Shown here piece after piece: positions 49,201 to 60,860 of a DNA stretch of 64,000 nt; the stretch's first letter is position 1, and every line of letters begins with the position of its first letter. The position numbers and the translations under genes are program-made. The notes beneath the pieces are model-generated. The model was given only the letters and a program-made list of their open reading frames with translations, ran no database searches and was not told the DNA's origin. Where the stretch lies: NCBI RefSeq assembly GCF_040054535.1, contig NC_090797.1, forward strand, positions 9,895,001-9,959,000, given 5' to 3'. This stretch comes from Antennarius striatus (Eukaryota; Chordata; Actinopteri; Lophiiformes; Antennariidae).

Positions 49201-52200
49201 TTTATTATACTGTAGTGCATTTTCCACAATCAGGAAAGATCAGATTTTGCATATTTGTAATTACAAAAATGTATGAATTCACATACCCTGACATCCAGAG
49301 GGGGTGACCTCAGCAAAGGGGTTATCACAGCGGTTACACTGACGTCCAATGACTCCTCCTTTACAGGGGCACTGCCCGGTGGTCGGGTCACAGGTCCGTG
49401 TCTCAGAACCGACAGCAAAACACTCACAGGGGTAGCAGGTGTCCTCCCCCTCAGGTTGGTAGTGGTTGTCCTACCATTAGAAGAGAAGACATTTTACTGA
49501 TCAACAATTACAGGAGAACATTAAATATTAAAAACTAAGTAATGTCAATATGTAATGTTTGCTAACATTAGCCACCAAGTTTGTGGTAAAAAAAACAAAC
49601 AAACATATAAAGTTGTACCAAAAAAATGAGTGTATTGAAATGAGTCACGATTCATTTTACATCTAACTTATGTAATTTTTCCATACCAAAATGAGGAATG
49701 TGTCATATCACTTTGGAACTTTTGTGAACAAAAAAAGTGTAAATAAAAGCAATCTGGTGAAACATATATTAATTTATATTTCCTGTAATCCTGAGCGGTG
49801 TCATGTTTTGTGTTTTACCTTGCAGCGACACTCTCCAGTGGTCTTGTTGCAGTCTTTATGAAATCCCTTTTCAGTATCACAGTTACAAGGTCCACACACA
49901 GGATTGCCCCACCAGCCTTGAGGACACGGCTTCTCCACCCTTTTAAAGGTGATTAAAAAGGATGTCAGTGAACTGTTTTATGAGAACATCTGTAAAAACC
50001 CACTGCATGCTGCATGCTGCGCACCAGACAGCAGACACATATATCTAGTGACTAGAGACACAAAGATCATGATATTATTGAAATATTAAATTTATATAAT
50101 TTAATTTCTGCTCATACGATACAATATGAATTTGGATTTCACTTTTATGTTTACATTTTTTGTAGCTACTCTAAGAAATTTAAAGGTGTTTAGTGGAAGA
50201 GAAGGATAATCAGTGGTTGGTTTTTTTTAATGGTTGATCATGTTTTGTCATTTTACTGACTTGAAAATATTCCAAATCTGATAGTTAGCTGTCTCTTCTA
50301 GAATCTAGAATAAACTTCCTCTTGACTTTAAAGTTAGTGACTCATCCGTACAAACACACAAAGACTTTCCTCTGGCTAGAGATGTGATCTCTGACTGAGT
50401 GAAGCAATCTGTTCAGGGATGAATGGCGACATGAGGGTAGCAGCGAGTGAACACCTATGGAGGATTAGTCAGGCGTGTAGGTGGATTTCCTACATCCTGC
50501 CTAAGACAGGAAATGATGTGTGTCATAGGGGTCAGGGGTCAGGGGAAATGACTGGTTTTTAGTCAAAGATGGCTAATTTATGCAGGCTATTTGAAAATGA
50601 TGACATTCAGATTTTAATAACCCCGTTTCTATGATCATAAGGACTTCCAATTGCACTTAACAGATTTCTTATTTGTTTTTGATGGCATGGCTTTTTGCTG
50701 TACCTCCCTTGTATACATGCATTTTAAATTTGTGAGTAATAAAACTGGCAGTATTAAGAACTTATTCTTTGTAAGCAGATAGAAATGGAGGTCCAACTTT
50801 TTAAAAATCTTTTACATCAATTCTGTGGACAAATATTCAACTACAACGCAAGAAAGAACCTACTTGTTTTCACAATACTGGCCATAGTAGTTCTGTCCAC
50901 ATTCGCAGGTATAGCCATGGGAGGAACTTGGTTTGCGAACGCAGGTGGAAACATGCTCACAAGGGTTGAGCCGGCAAGCATCCACACACTCCCTACCAAA
51001 ATAACCTGCAGGACGAAGGGAAAACACAGCAGCGATGCTCAGATCTTACAGAGAGATATACAGCGGATACGAGTTTGTCAGGGTGATTTTGAGTGTTTGA
51101 CTTAGTGGGAATGCACATTACCTGGGTCGCAGAGGCATGTGTGTGTGCTCCAGTCATCGCTGCACTGGCTGTTCTCTGGACATATGTTTGAGTCGCACGG
51201 ATCAGCCAGGTCACAGCCATCTTCCACTCTGATCTTCAGACCCTGAGCCATGTTAATGTTGGCCACATTGGTGGAGGTCTCTCCCAGACGCACACCCTGA
51301 TGAAGAAGTAGCTAAAGTAAAGACAATTTTGAAAAAAAAACCCCAAACTTTTAAAGAACTTTAAAACACACACTTACCTGTATGCATCCAACAAATCCTC
51401 TGCTGACGTGATTGTCTGCTCCTGGCAAACCTCCAATGTGGAGCGTTTGCAGCTTCAATCCTGGGAGGTCGTGACCGATCTCCACCGACTTCTGTTTTTA
51501 ACAAATTAAAAATTGAGCGCTTTGTCTTGCAAATGTGAATCATGTGAGTGCTTATCTGTAATTTCCCTATACCTGGTACATGTCATAGTCCAGGGAGACT
51601 GAAGCCATGTATTTGATGTCTTTCCCATCTTTAATGCTGCGCAGTTCTACTAGCAGGTGGTGCCACTCCCCATCATTTACTCGTACCTGGGGAAAACCCA
51701 GCCACGCCACTATCTGGTCTCTCCATAACACCTCCATACGAACCTGTTGTTCACTCACCTGGATGATGAGAGTAGTAGAGAAATACATAAATCTGCTAAG
51801 CAACAGCTTCAAGTCTGTAAATATCACTTCTTCATGCCTGAAAAGTAGCTAAATCTGTTACTATAGTATTCTGTAAAATGTTGGTAATATGTTGACGATT
51901 AAGGTATTTGTATTGTGGTTTTTTTGTATACTTTAAACTGACTCACCATGAGATGGATGGTGGAAGAGGACCCGGCATTTGCTTGTAGTAGGGTGCCAGC
52001 AGGCTGCCTGGTGCGAAACATGAGTCCGATGTACCAGGGAACAGTGATTGTAATGTCTGGGTCGCTCCAGGACACCAGAGCCTGGCCACCAAAGAACTGA
52101 GGAGATGGCATCACTAACAGAGATAATTTAAATATGATAAGTGTTTCACTTGGAATATGTTCAAATGTCATCTCCATGGCATTTAAGAAACAGTGATCAC

Positions 52201-55200
52201 ATCTTATATTTTCAGCAGGGTGATAAACAAGAGGTCTATCATAAATGCAGAGCTGTGATATTTTAAATTAATGTCGTATAGTTTCTTCTTTATGTCTTAT
52301 GATTCCTAGACAAACATGCAATGAAAATATTATATAAATGAAAATATGAAACATCTGATGTGAGGACAGTATGGACAGTATGTTCTACAGTTGCTGGGTC
52401 ACCTTTGTCACCAAGCTCTTCGTGAATACACTGATGCACATATAATTATTAGACAAAGCACATATTCCTTCCTTTTTATAAGTACCTACAACTCTGTTCT
52501 GTCAAATTATTTTAAAAAAAAAGAATAAAGAAGACAGCCACGGTGAGGCTGGATTAGCCTGCTCCATCAGTGTTTAAATATTCTGATGAACTGACGGATC
52601 TGATGCAGATATTATTCACCTTGTTCACATTCATAATTATTTCTGTAAAGATGCAAATATTTGCTAATTTAAACTAAACACCAAGTACTAATGTAGCTGA
52701 TAGAAATAGAAAGTTTGTTTTATTTGCATCCTGAGCGCTTCAAAACAGTGAATCAGTAGAATTACGCTGCTGCGCAGTAGTTAACATCTGTGACAGCTGC
52801 TAAGAGATTAAAACTATTCATCATAAACTAATGAGCATGTAGGCATGATTTCCAGGACACTACATGATGATACTGCAAAGAGAGGAGCTTCGATACAAGA
52901 AAATAAAAACTTCCATGGAGGAGAAAAAGGCTTAATACTGTATAATTGAAAATATCTGTGTGTGCAGTAAGATCATTTACTTGTCAAAAAAATCTTAAAA
53001 TAGGTTGTTCAGCCAGAAATAATTCAGCAAATAAAAAAAAAAAAAGACGAATAACATTTAAAACAAGACATCGCATGTTGAAATCTTGGTGAGTACACAA
53101 CAATACAAAGTGCAGATTAATCTTAACTATAATCTGTAATCATAGGAAACCTGAGTCCTCTTTAAAAAAGGTGTACAACTGAAAGCTCACAAAAGAAGAA
53201 AAATGGTTTGACAGGGGGATTTGTCTTCCTCCTTCGATTTTTTAAAATGACATTCTGGATCATTTTGGACAGGTAAAAATGAATGATCATTAATCTCCTG
53301 CTTGGTGTGATCATTAATCTCCTGCTTGGTAGCTTGGTGTGTGAGGCCTCAAACCAAGTCTGTCAACAGATCAGGAAAAGCCTCCTCCCATCTTGCTGTG
53401 ATCCCATCCCAGTTTAGTTACTGGATACTACGACCTGGCACTGCTTTGTCGGCTACCTCATAGCAGAGAGGGCAAGAGGAGGCAGTCACACCATCAGGCT
53501 TTGTTTGGAAATTTACCCTGAAGGATGAAAAGTTCTCTCCTAGAGCATGAAGCAGGGTTTTGGAGTGTGAGATCAACACTTTTGGGAGAATTTGATGCTT
53601 TTGTTATTCCTTGACAACTCTGGTTTCCAACCAGTTTATTCCTCTCTCCTCTCTACAGGAGCTGTGTAAAGGTTTGCATTACACTAACTAGCTGTGAGAC
53701 ACATGTCTGCAGAGACGGAGCATCTCAAATAAGACAGCGATGAAGCCAGTCCGCATTTCCTTTTCCTCCTTTGATTCTGGGCCATATACAAGTCATAGTT
53801 TATTCTTGTCCTGCAAACCTGAGGGCATGTTTATGTATGTCAGAAATCAGAAGATTCATGAGTCAGGCTTATTCAGGGGAGGCGTCCCTCATCCAATTGA
53901 ATCGCAACTACACAATAGTTCCTGGAAGTCCACAAGACACATACCGATGCAATTACTGGAGGTAAACACACATGTGTGTGGACAGAGGCTGACACAGGAG
54001 CAAGTAGATACAAGTACATCCAGCCAGAGACACACCTGTGTATGAATGCACACACTTCTGGTCTCAATCAATAATCCTGTTTTTATTCCAAGGACAGGTT
54101 TACCCAGAAAGTCAACCAGGAAATGTAGATGAGCCGCCAATTTGAATGTTTGATAATATTTTGACAAAAAATCTTTTTTTCATGATTCTTTTTAAGTGAA
54201 CACACACACAGCAAAATAGAGCAATGTTCAGATCAGAAAGATCACAAAATGCATGAAAGAAAAGATAAATCAAATCAATAAGAGTCTATATATAATGAGA
54301 ACATGAACCAATAAAGTACACATAAGCACTGGGACATGTGACTCAGCATATTTATGATGTGAATGTGCATCAGATAATATCACTATACGTAACATATTTT
54401 CTCATGCTATGTTGGACCTCTTCAGGAGCAAATATGAACGTTTTTCTTCACATTGAAAACAAAAAAAGACGTCAAACCTTGTTCGCAGTTTTTGCCTCCG
54501 TAACCTGTTGGGCATTCGCAGCTGTAGGTGTTCCACTTGCTGACACACACTCCGCCGTTCTGACACACATCAGACATGCAAAAATTTTTCTTTGCCGGAC
54601 AACCTTGAAATCAGAAGCAGAGAAACAGCATTTACTATTTGTGCAAAAGACTTAACTATTTAAGAGCTCTACAAGAAGATCAAAATGAAAAATGAGTCAG
54701 TTGAGGATGATTTGACATGTACCACGTCTAACCTGCTATAGTGCCATTGTTTGCGATGTAGCTGGCCATGTCGACGGCTTTGCTGTCAATGCTGAGGTTT
54801 CTCATGCAGCCCACAAAGTCTCTGTTCCTGACAGGAAAGTCTTCAGGTAGGTTGGGAACTCCGCCTAGCAACAGCGGTCCTGTTAAGTCCAGTGACCTGC
54901 AAATGACCAAGGTAGATGATCACTCCCTGCATAAATCTATTTCCTTATGCATGATTGTGTGACACTATGAACCAACAAAGACAAACTGATTCCTTTTTCG
55001 TCTTTTTTTGTTGTTAAAATGAAACCAAATATCACCCTGACTGAGAGTGAAAAGGGCAGCTAAGGTAAAGCGACACCCTGGAGCATGATCGATATTTCTG
55101 AAATAAGGTTATTGGGCTTTTAGCTGTCACAAAGCTAATCATTACCATGATGGAGTCAGGTTCCACATACTAGGCCAAGTAGGAAGCAGGCGGCATGCAA

Positions 55201-56534
55201 AGCCCTAACATCAAACAACAAAGGGCTTTAAAAGATTTTGTATAAGTCACTGCTGCACAACAAACCTCCATGGAATCAGTGGATATATAAGCTGTGCACA
55301 TACTGATCAGACAACACAGTCTGGTCTGAAGCATGTGGAGCTTATTCAACAGTCTGTGGTTAATTCAATGGAGGAAATCAAATGGGAACTGTATATTATT
55401 GGGAGAACGGCTGTGTGTTGTTTCAGTGCTGGTCACCTTGAATTCTTTATATTGACAAAACTATTTTGCAACAGATACATTATTTAGTAGAGCCAAAAAG
55501 CAAAAGAAAAATCTAATCAAACTATTACACATAAGTTTGGAAACATAAAATAGTTACATGCAAAACCGTTGGAATAAGAGGAAGATCTAAATTTTATTAA
55601 GTTTCCAAATATGCTTTGGAAAGTGCAGTTATCATTTGTTTAGAGTCATTAAACATGGACTCTGCAGAGTGATGACTGGCAGATTTGTTGCAGATCCTTG
55701 CAAAGAGCGTAAAACCACAGTGTTAAAGACAGTTAGTGGATACAATGAGTCAGAGTCAATGTACCACAAATACCAAACGCTGTTGATCTAAAAACGATTA
55801 GAAGATATGTTTTAGTTTTAAAAGTTGACTGAGTTCCTCTTTCTGTGGCATTTTTCAGGATTGCGATTCCTGTAAACTAGGCCAATGAAACACTCACATT
55901 TCATAAATTACAATGCTTTTACTTTGGTAAGACTGTGAGCTGTGCAACAAGTTCATGATGGAATTTAACCTGGTTTGTAACTCTGTCAAGATTACCCTCT
56001 GTGTCACCACCCGCTGCATGCTGAATGTGTTTCAGCATGCCCCACCCTTCAAAAAAAATCCCCCACTCTTGTACAGAAAAAAATATGAATTAATTAGTAA
56101 AACCAGGGTAGATCAGACTAAGCCTGTATGGAGAGAAGTTTTTGTGTGTATAATACAATGTCTGACAGCAGAATGATCTCAAGGATTAAAAGGGCGAACA
56201 GATGGTAGAATAACAGTTCGTAATCAATCGTATTGACGGTATTTAATGTAGCCCCGAAGGCGTTTAATATTGAACTGTTAGTCTTTAGCCATGGAGTGTG
56301 TCTGGTATGATCCAAAGGCAATGAGTGTTGAGACTCAAATAGATGAAGAGGTGGGTGAAAAGGACCACCAGCTTACTTCTTCTGTCCGGTCTGGGTGCCC
56401 TGGGCAGCACAGGAGTAGTTGCCGATCTGCTTTCCGAAGCGAATCGCCATGGCGATGTCACAGTCATCTACAGCAACGACAGCCACCTTTTCTCCAGAGG
56501 GCCCATGAGGGACACCGAGACGGCCGATGTTCGG
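37240..56534 (-). CDS. celsr1: celsr1, cadherin EGF LAG seven-pass G-type receptor 1 (C-terminal half)
   Basis: CELSR/Flamingo proteins are planar-cell-polarity adhesion GPCRs that bridge neighbouring cells at the plasma membrane. Twenty-nine exons here join in phase to 1,530 codons and a TAA at 37240-37242. Order of domains: end of a laminin-G domain, EGF, second laminin-G, two EGFs, laminin-type EGF, hormone-receptor motif, GAIN with GPS, seven-pass membrane region, long cytoplasmic tail. The N-terminal half (cadherin repeats, first EGFs; human protein about 3,014 aa) lies beyond the right edge. The tail identifies the paralogue: HSTPK..VANHV, EQRKGILKNKISYPPPL and GVAMHLTSG..ESDTE follow human CELSR1, whereas CELSR2 has a GILKKK-type tail and CELSR3 a long one. 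No disabling change was seen. Fish carry celsr1a and celsr1b; I cannot tell which this is. Confidence 0.95.
39770..39796. repeat. CT microsatellite in celsr1 intron
   Basis: About 13 CT units between tail exons 38357-38457 and 40132-40268. Confidence 0.9.
39984..40072. repeat. CA microsatellite in celsr1 intron
   Basis: CA repeat with a short CG interruption near 40005, about 60 bp from the donor of exon 40132-40268. Plus-strand CA is GT on the transcript strand. Confidence 0.95.
40482..44382 (-). CDS. celsr1: celsr1 seven-transmembrane exons
   Basis: Exons: 44182-44382, 41916-42090, 41136-41248, 40924-41003, 40691-40817, 40482-40607 (residues 918-1191). Hydrophobic segments appear in order: TM1 IVTYTTVSVSLFLLLLTFIL, TM2 NLVAALFFSELVFLLGI, TM3 CTVIAILLHYFYMCTFAWMF, TM4 FYYAMGWGIPAVITGLAVGL, TM5 TLIWSFAGPISVVVLVNTVI, TM6 AFLMLLLISATWLLGLMAV, TM7 FHYLFAVFSCLQGVFIFFFH. 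The family-B2 loop motif GYGNPEFCWLS is intact. The small 80-bp exon carries the third intracellular loop. A family B SINE lies in the intron between 42090 and 44182. Confidence 0.93.
42212..42385 (+). repeat. tRNA-derived SINE, family B (celsr1 intron)
   Basis: Plus-strand copy: GGCAGTGGCTCAACGGTAGAG (box A-like), GCGGTTCGATTCCCGCTC (box B-like), then the CAGCTGACAGTGGGACGTG body. It lies about 120 bp from the acceptor of exon 41916-42090, antisense to celsr1. Confidence 0.75.
44488..49939 (-). CDS. celsr1: celsr1 laminin-EGF, hormone-receptor motif, GAIN and GPS exons
   Basis: Exons: 49819-49939, 49287-49470, 48537-48638, 46989-47083, 46407-46616, 45959-46142, 45728-45871, 45453-45636, 44710-44877, 44488-44614 (residues 411-917 of the visible part). 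Laminin-EGF: CPCKGGVIGRQCNRCDNPFA. Hormone-receptor motif: IWWPKTKFGRPAAMNCPKGS and GWLSPELFNCT. GAIN: YLKPFTIVTDNMILTVDYLD, LPERFDPDRRSLR, PVCVFWNHS, then GGTGGWSAKGCEV and the GPS CQCNHMTSFAVLMDV. The codons for His-Met-Thr are at 44524-44532, and cleavage would fall between Met904 and Thr905 of the visible part. The residues after it would be the tethered agonist. Confidence 0.92.
47140..47270. repeat. Interspersed repeat fragment in celsr1 intron
   Basis: The segment agttccttgaagacgtttca followed by cctctcttccaagaggcttcttcagttct resembles a motif seen in many fish retroelement 3' ends. I am not sure of the family. Confidence 0.35.
50864..56534 (-). CDS. celsr1: celsr1 laminin-G and EGF exons
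   Basis: Exons in transcript order: 56377-56534, 54733-54896, 54478-54603, 51947-52113, 51573-51758, 51378-51491, 51122-51296, 50864-51005 (residues 1-410 of the part visible). They encode the end of laminin-G 1 (PHGPSGEKVAVVAVDDCDIA, SLDLTGPLLLGGVPNLPEDF), an EGF (CQNGGVCVSKWNTYSCECPTGYGGKNC), laminin-G 2 (VPWYIGLMFRTR, VRVNDGEWHHLLVELRS) and two EGFs (CDSNICPENSQC, CRLNPCEHVSTC). For exon 51947-52113 the acceptor at CTGTTAG, not the nearer CTCCTCAG, is required by phase and adds MPSPQ. These domains lie outside the cell. Confidence 0.92.
53285..53338. repeat. Short tandem duplication in celsr1 intron
   Basis: The unit tgatcattaatctcctgctt, followed by ggtgtg or ggtagc, occurs twice in succession in the intron between 52113 and 54478. 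Confidence 0.85.
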
Positions 56535-58163
56535 CTGGAAAATATAACAAACAAATGCATCTTAAATACATTTTCTGATTCCGTGAAGGGTTGTGATATC
56601 TATCTGTAGTCTAATGGAAAAACAGCAGAAGAAGTTAGCTGATGAATAAATAGCTGAAATATAATACAAACTGAAACAAAAGAAGTTATCAAATCAAATC
56701 CACTGAAACTCTGAATAGTTTTGTTATCATAATTACATATAAAGAAAAGAAAACTAAAAGTTACATTTGTTAAATTATTCCAACATTAAATTCACTTTTA
56801 TATGGTAATAGAATAACGAGTCAATAACCAGTTTCTTTGAACACATGTAAAATGACTGACTCGGCTGCTTTTATGAATCACATCTTTCTCAACTGACTGA
56901 ATTCATGTTTGAGTTCTTCCTTCACTGATCTTCATTCAATGTGAGAAACTTGAATGGGAGAGTTTGTTGGTGCTCGATCACGGGAGATCAGCACTACACA
57001 AACAGTGGATGGCTGACTTAGACCAACTTCTAACAGCAGCACACAAGCCGGTCCTTGGCTTAAGATGACAAAAGGCCCATTGTGCATTTGCTCACACCTA
57101 ATAATTACAAAGTAGGCTAATTCTTCCAACAAGGCTTGTGGCCGGTAAATGTTGATCTGAGAAAATGTGCATCCGCTTAGAAAATCAAGCCACCAAATCG
57201 CTTTAGTTTTTGAAATATCTAACCTTAGACTGAGTTCAGTCGAGCATTGACTAAACAATAGTGCTCTTAGATTCAGAGGCAATGGGAATTTGAGAAGTCT
57301 AATAAAGAAGAAATTCCCCAAGTTAAATAACAACTATTTTCCAAGAAGACAAAATAGTATAAAAGTACAGGATATAAGTACAAGGAAGAAATAAAATACG
57401 CTTAAATCTTTAAACTAGCACATTCTTTATGCTTAAAATATTTAAAATAAACTGATCTAGACTTTGACCAAAGTGAATTTTCCGCTATATCTACCTGGAG
57501 ATGTTAATCTGATAACTACCATTCAACAAAAGGGCTACAAATGTGACAAAATGAAATGCAGAATTTATTTTCTGAAATTAGATTCATGACAAAATTGTTT
57601 ATTTCAAAAGTTTTGTTTACTTTCACACGAGTTTGAAAGTCTGATCAGAGACTGGCACAGACAGAAACTCCATGTGCATGCAGCTCCTTCATAAATGAAT
57701 TAGAGTAATGAGATACTGGTGGGGCAGAGACACAGTAAACAATGGAGCAGGGGCAAAAAGAAGGGTGACAAATAAAAAAGAGAAAAGGAGAGGTGGAATG
57801 ACCAGGAGCAAGAGACTGAAAGACAGCGACAAAAATTGAAACTGGCAGACAGGAACAAAATAAGCAACAGCAGGGTGCAGCCTCTTCTATTTTGGCCTAG
57901 CTTGACTCTGGTCCGGGCATATTTTCCATCCCGTGGGGAGCTTGTTGCTGCCACTCCCTTCAACCTGCTCTGTTTCCACTGATTCCACCAGAACAACACC
58001 TTTACACACACGTGTGTGTGAGTGCACAAAAACAGTACAAGCTTTGGGAGGACCTGTCCCTTTCCTGTGGAAGTATGACAATAGATAAGCCTGAAAGCAT
58101 CAAAATGAGCTTGGTCAGGGAGCAATGCATCATGGGTGAGCAAAACTTATCTGTAAAACCTAC

Positions 58164-58198
58164 ACATGTTGGCTGCTATCATACAGCAGCCAACATGT
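58164..58198. repeat. Perfect 14-bp inverted repeat (hairpin)
   Basis: ACATGTTGGCTGCT at 58164-58177 is exactly complementary to AGCAGCCAACATGT at 58185-58198, with a 7-nt loop. It ends at the TA that flanks the neighbouring MITE. Confidence 0.85.
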
Positions 58199-58199
58199 A

Positions 58200-58625
58200 C
58201 AGTTGTACCTCGAGTTATGAGCCGCTCGACCTGCGAGTTTTTTGAGATACGAGCCATGCTTCAGGACACCACTGCTAGCTGGCGGATGAATACAAGATCA
58301 GCTGAGACCGGATCTAATTCTTTCCGTTGTGTTGGTGGATGGATACAATATCAACTTAGACGGGATCTTGTTCTTGTGGAGTAAAGACATAGCTCATGTG
58401 TTCTCATGACTTTTGCATTTCTTTTTGTACTTAATTATTATTCACGTAACTTATATATAAAATTATAAATTAAAAAAAATTGTCATAATTTAGGGGATTT
58501 GGGACTTTTTCAAAAGCTGTAACAGATTAACATGATTTTAGTGACAGTATTTTAAATGGGGAAATGTTGTTTAACTAAGAGCTCAGTCACGGAACAGATT
58601 AAACTCGCATCTCGAGGTATCTCTA
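58200..58625. mobile_element. Degenerate MITE with CAGTTGTACCTCGAG end
   Basis: The left end, TA followed by CAGTTGTACCTCGAGTTATG, and the right end, ACTCGCATCTCGAGGTATCT, are imperfect inverses. The ends resemble the ssbp1 MITEs in layout but are a different family. There is no coding capacity. Confidence 0.55.
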
Positions 58626-60806
58626 AATTAATTTACTCACATATAATCTGAGCTGTAGAACTGCTTGTTGAATGAATTGTTTAAAACAGAATACAATTCT
58701 AGACAAACTAAAATAAAATAATTAGTTTTGTAGAGCTATTTTCATTTATGAATCCAAGGACCCCAAAGATCAACTTAACAGAGCCAAAAAATAAACAGAA
58801 AAATATAAGAAAATGCAAGCAGGGAATTTATCTACATATTTGCAGATTTTTCTTTCTGCTCTGGAACTAATTACCAGTTTGCTGCTGCTTTGACATGACT
58901 ATAGGCACACTGAATTCAAAATGAAACAAGCGTTCAAATCTGCACACTGGGGTTTCAGCAAGTTGGTCACATGCTTATTTGTTTTGTGTAATTTTGATAT
59001 TAATAATCACTAACTAATAATAGTTATAGGAAACCACGCCCTTGTTACTGGCAACCATTTGCCCCCCTATGCTGTAGCTGCAGGTGCCTACTTGTATTAG
59101 ACTGTCCCACCCACACCTGAAAGAGTCCGTGGGGGGGGGGGGGTGAAGCAGTAAACTCTTGATGAGGCCTCCAAAGACTGGCTGAGGCAGCATAACTCAA
59201 ACCACAAAGGTAGGTAATAGTAAATTATGTCATCTGGATTTACTGACAGTGGTGGCCTGTGGAGAACGCTTCAGCTGAGTTCATTTGTGTCCTTTAATTG
59301 AATTCTGTGAATTTAAAGAGAAAGCAGCAAAACACAGCCATAAAAAGAAATCTGGCATTAGGACGCCGAAAAGCGGTGGGACAGAGGAAGAATAGAAGGG
59401 TCAGTCAAACCAGTGGAGAAATACAAACAAGAAGTGATAGAGTGTGTTACACCTGTGAGCTGTTCAAAGGCAGGAAGAGGGTATTTGTCTGATAGAGAGG
59501 TTAAGTCTCGGTAACTCTACAGACACAGGCGTCTGTGGTCGGGTTGGTTACGACTCCATTGTCTCTTTTAAGTGAAGTTGAGCGTGAAAGGAGTGAGATA
59601 AAGATGTGCAATAAAACACACCAGGAATAGGGTGTTAAACAACAGACCAGCAACCCAGAAATAATACACTGATATACACAAGCATCTGCACACCAAACTA
59701 CAGTAAATGTGTGCATCATCAGTCCACACACCACACATTCAATCACTGAACAACACAGCATCTTCTAAAACTCTCTTGAAGGGACACTCGACTGACTTTA
59801 CACAAGGAAATCAGTTTACTCCTCCTGCAACAGAAGCTGAGAGTTTTTTTTGGTGTTTTTTTCTTTTTTTTTTGAGTTTTCTCAAAAGCATTTAAGTGGA
59901 AGAGGGGGATTTAACAAACTTTAGTAGCATGGGAAACTAAAGATTTCTCATTTCACACGCCTGACAGCAGGGTTCTTCCGCTTGTAGTTTCAATTACATT
60001 TTTAAATTTATTTCCTGTGAAAATTCCGAGAAAAGTTTTGATTAAAAAAAACAACAACTATTTGAGTCCATTTTCCTGAATTGATGAGATAACTGTGTTG
60101 CTGATTCAGAATTTTTTTTTTTTCTCAAGAAGCTTTCATACAAATGTTTCAATGACTTCAGCTGTTTCTTTTTTAGATGAAAACATTTAGTCTTTTAGTA
60201 AAAGCCTGTTTGCATCTCCTCATAACAAACTCTTAAATCCTAAATGCTATATTGCTTCTCATTTAGCGCAGTGAGTCAGTTCGCTGTGTAACCATCACCG
60301 GTAGAACTGTATATGGTTTCAGGTGTCTTTCTGACCCCTCGTTTTAAAGTGCTCTTGGTCCTCATTTTGAGGGGCCCCCATGAGAGTCTCTTATTTACCC
60401 CTCCACCCGTTTGGGGCTGTTGAAGATTCCCCTTCTCTAAGGTGTCGTCTCCAGGGGCGATAGACTTGCCGCAGCCATGGAGAAGCACTTAATCCTGACA
60501 ACTAGCCACAAAGCCACGGGGGGCAGAGGACACGAGTGGACAGAGGAGGAGCACATGTACGAGCACCGACACGCAACCGACACACACAAACCCCCTCTGC
60601 ACATAACACCACATCTACATGCAGACACAGGACAAAGATCCAAAAACACACTCTACACCTCCATTACCATCGGGCCTGTCAGAGCCGACATGATGACTCA
60701 AACAACCCCGCGGGCCGGGCTAAAGAACATTGCTGCACAGCTTGAATTACATGCAAAACACAGTTCAACAACTTAGTCAGAGAACACATAAAAAACTGTC
60801 AAAACA

Positions 60807-60860
60807 GTGTGTGTGTGTGTGTGTGTGTGTGCGTGTGCGTGCGCATGTGTGTGTGTGTGG
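60807..60860. repeat. TG microsatellite
   Basis: TG repeat with a few GC interruptions; a second one lies at 60973-61021. The open frames of Cys-Val and His-Thr across them are artefacts. Confidence 0.95.

Noticed and set aside
57700-58143. 147-codon minus-strand frame in the right flank
   Set aside because: No similarity to CELSR1 domains, low-complexity hydrophobic composition, no splice borders in phase.
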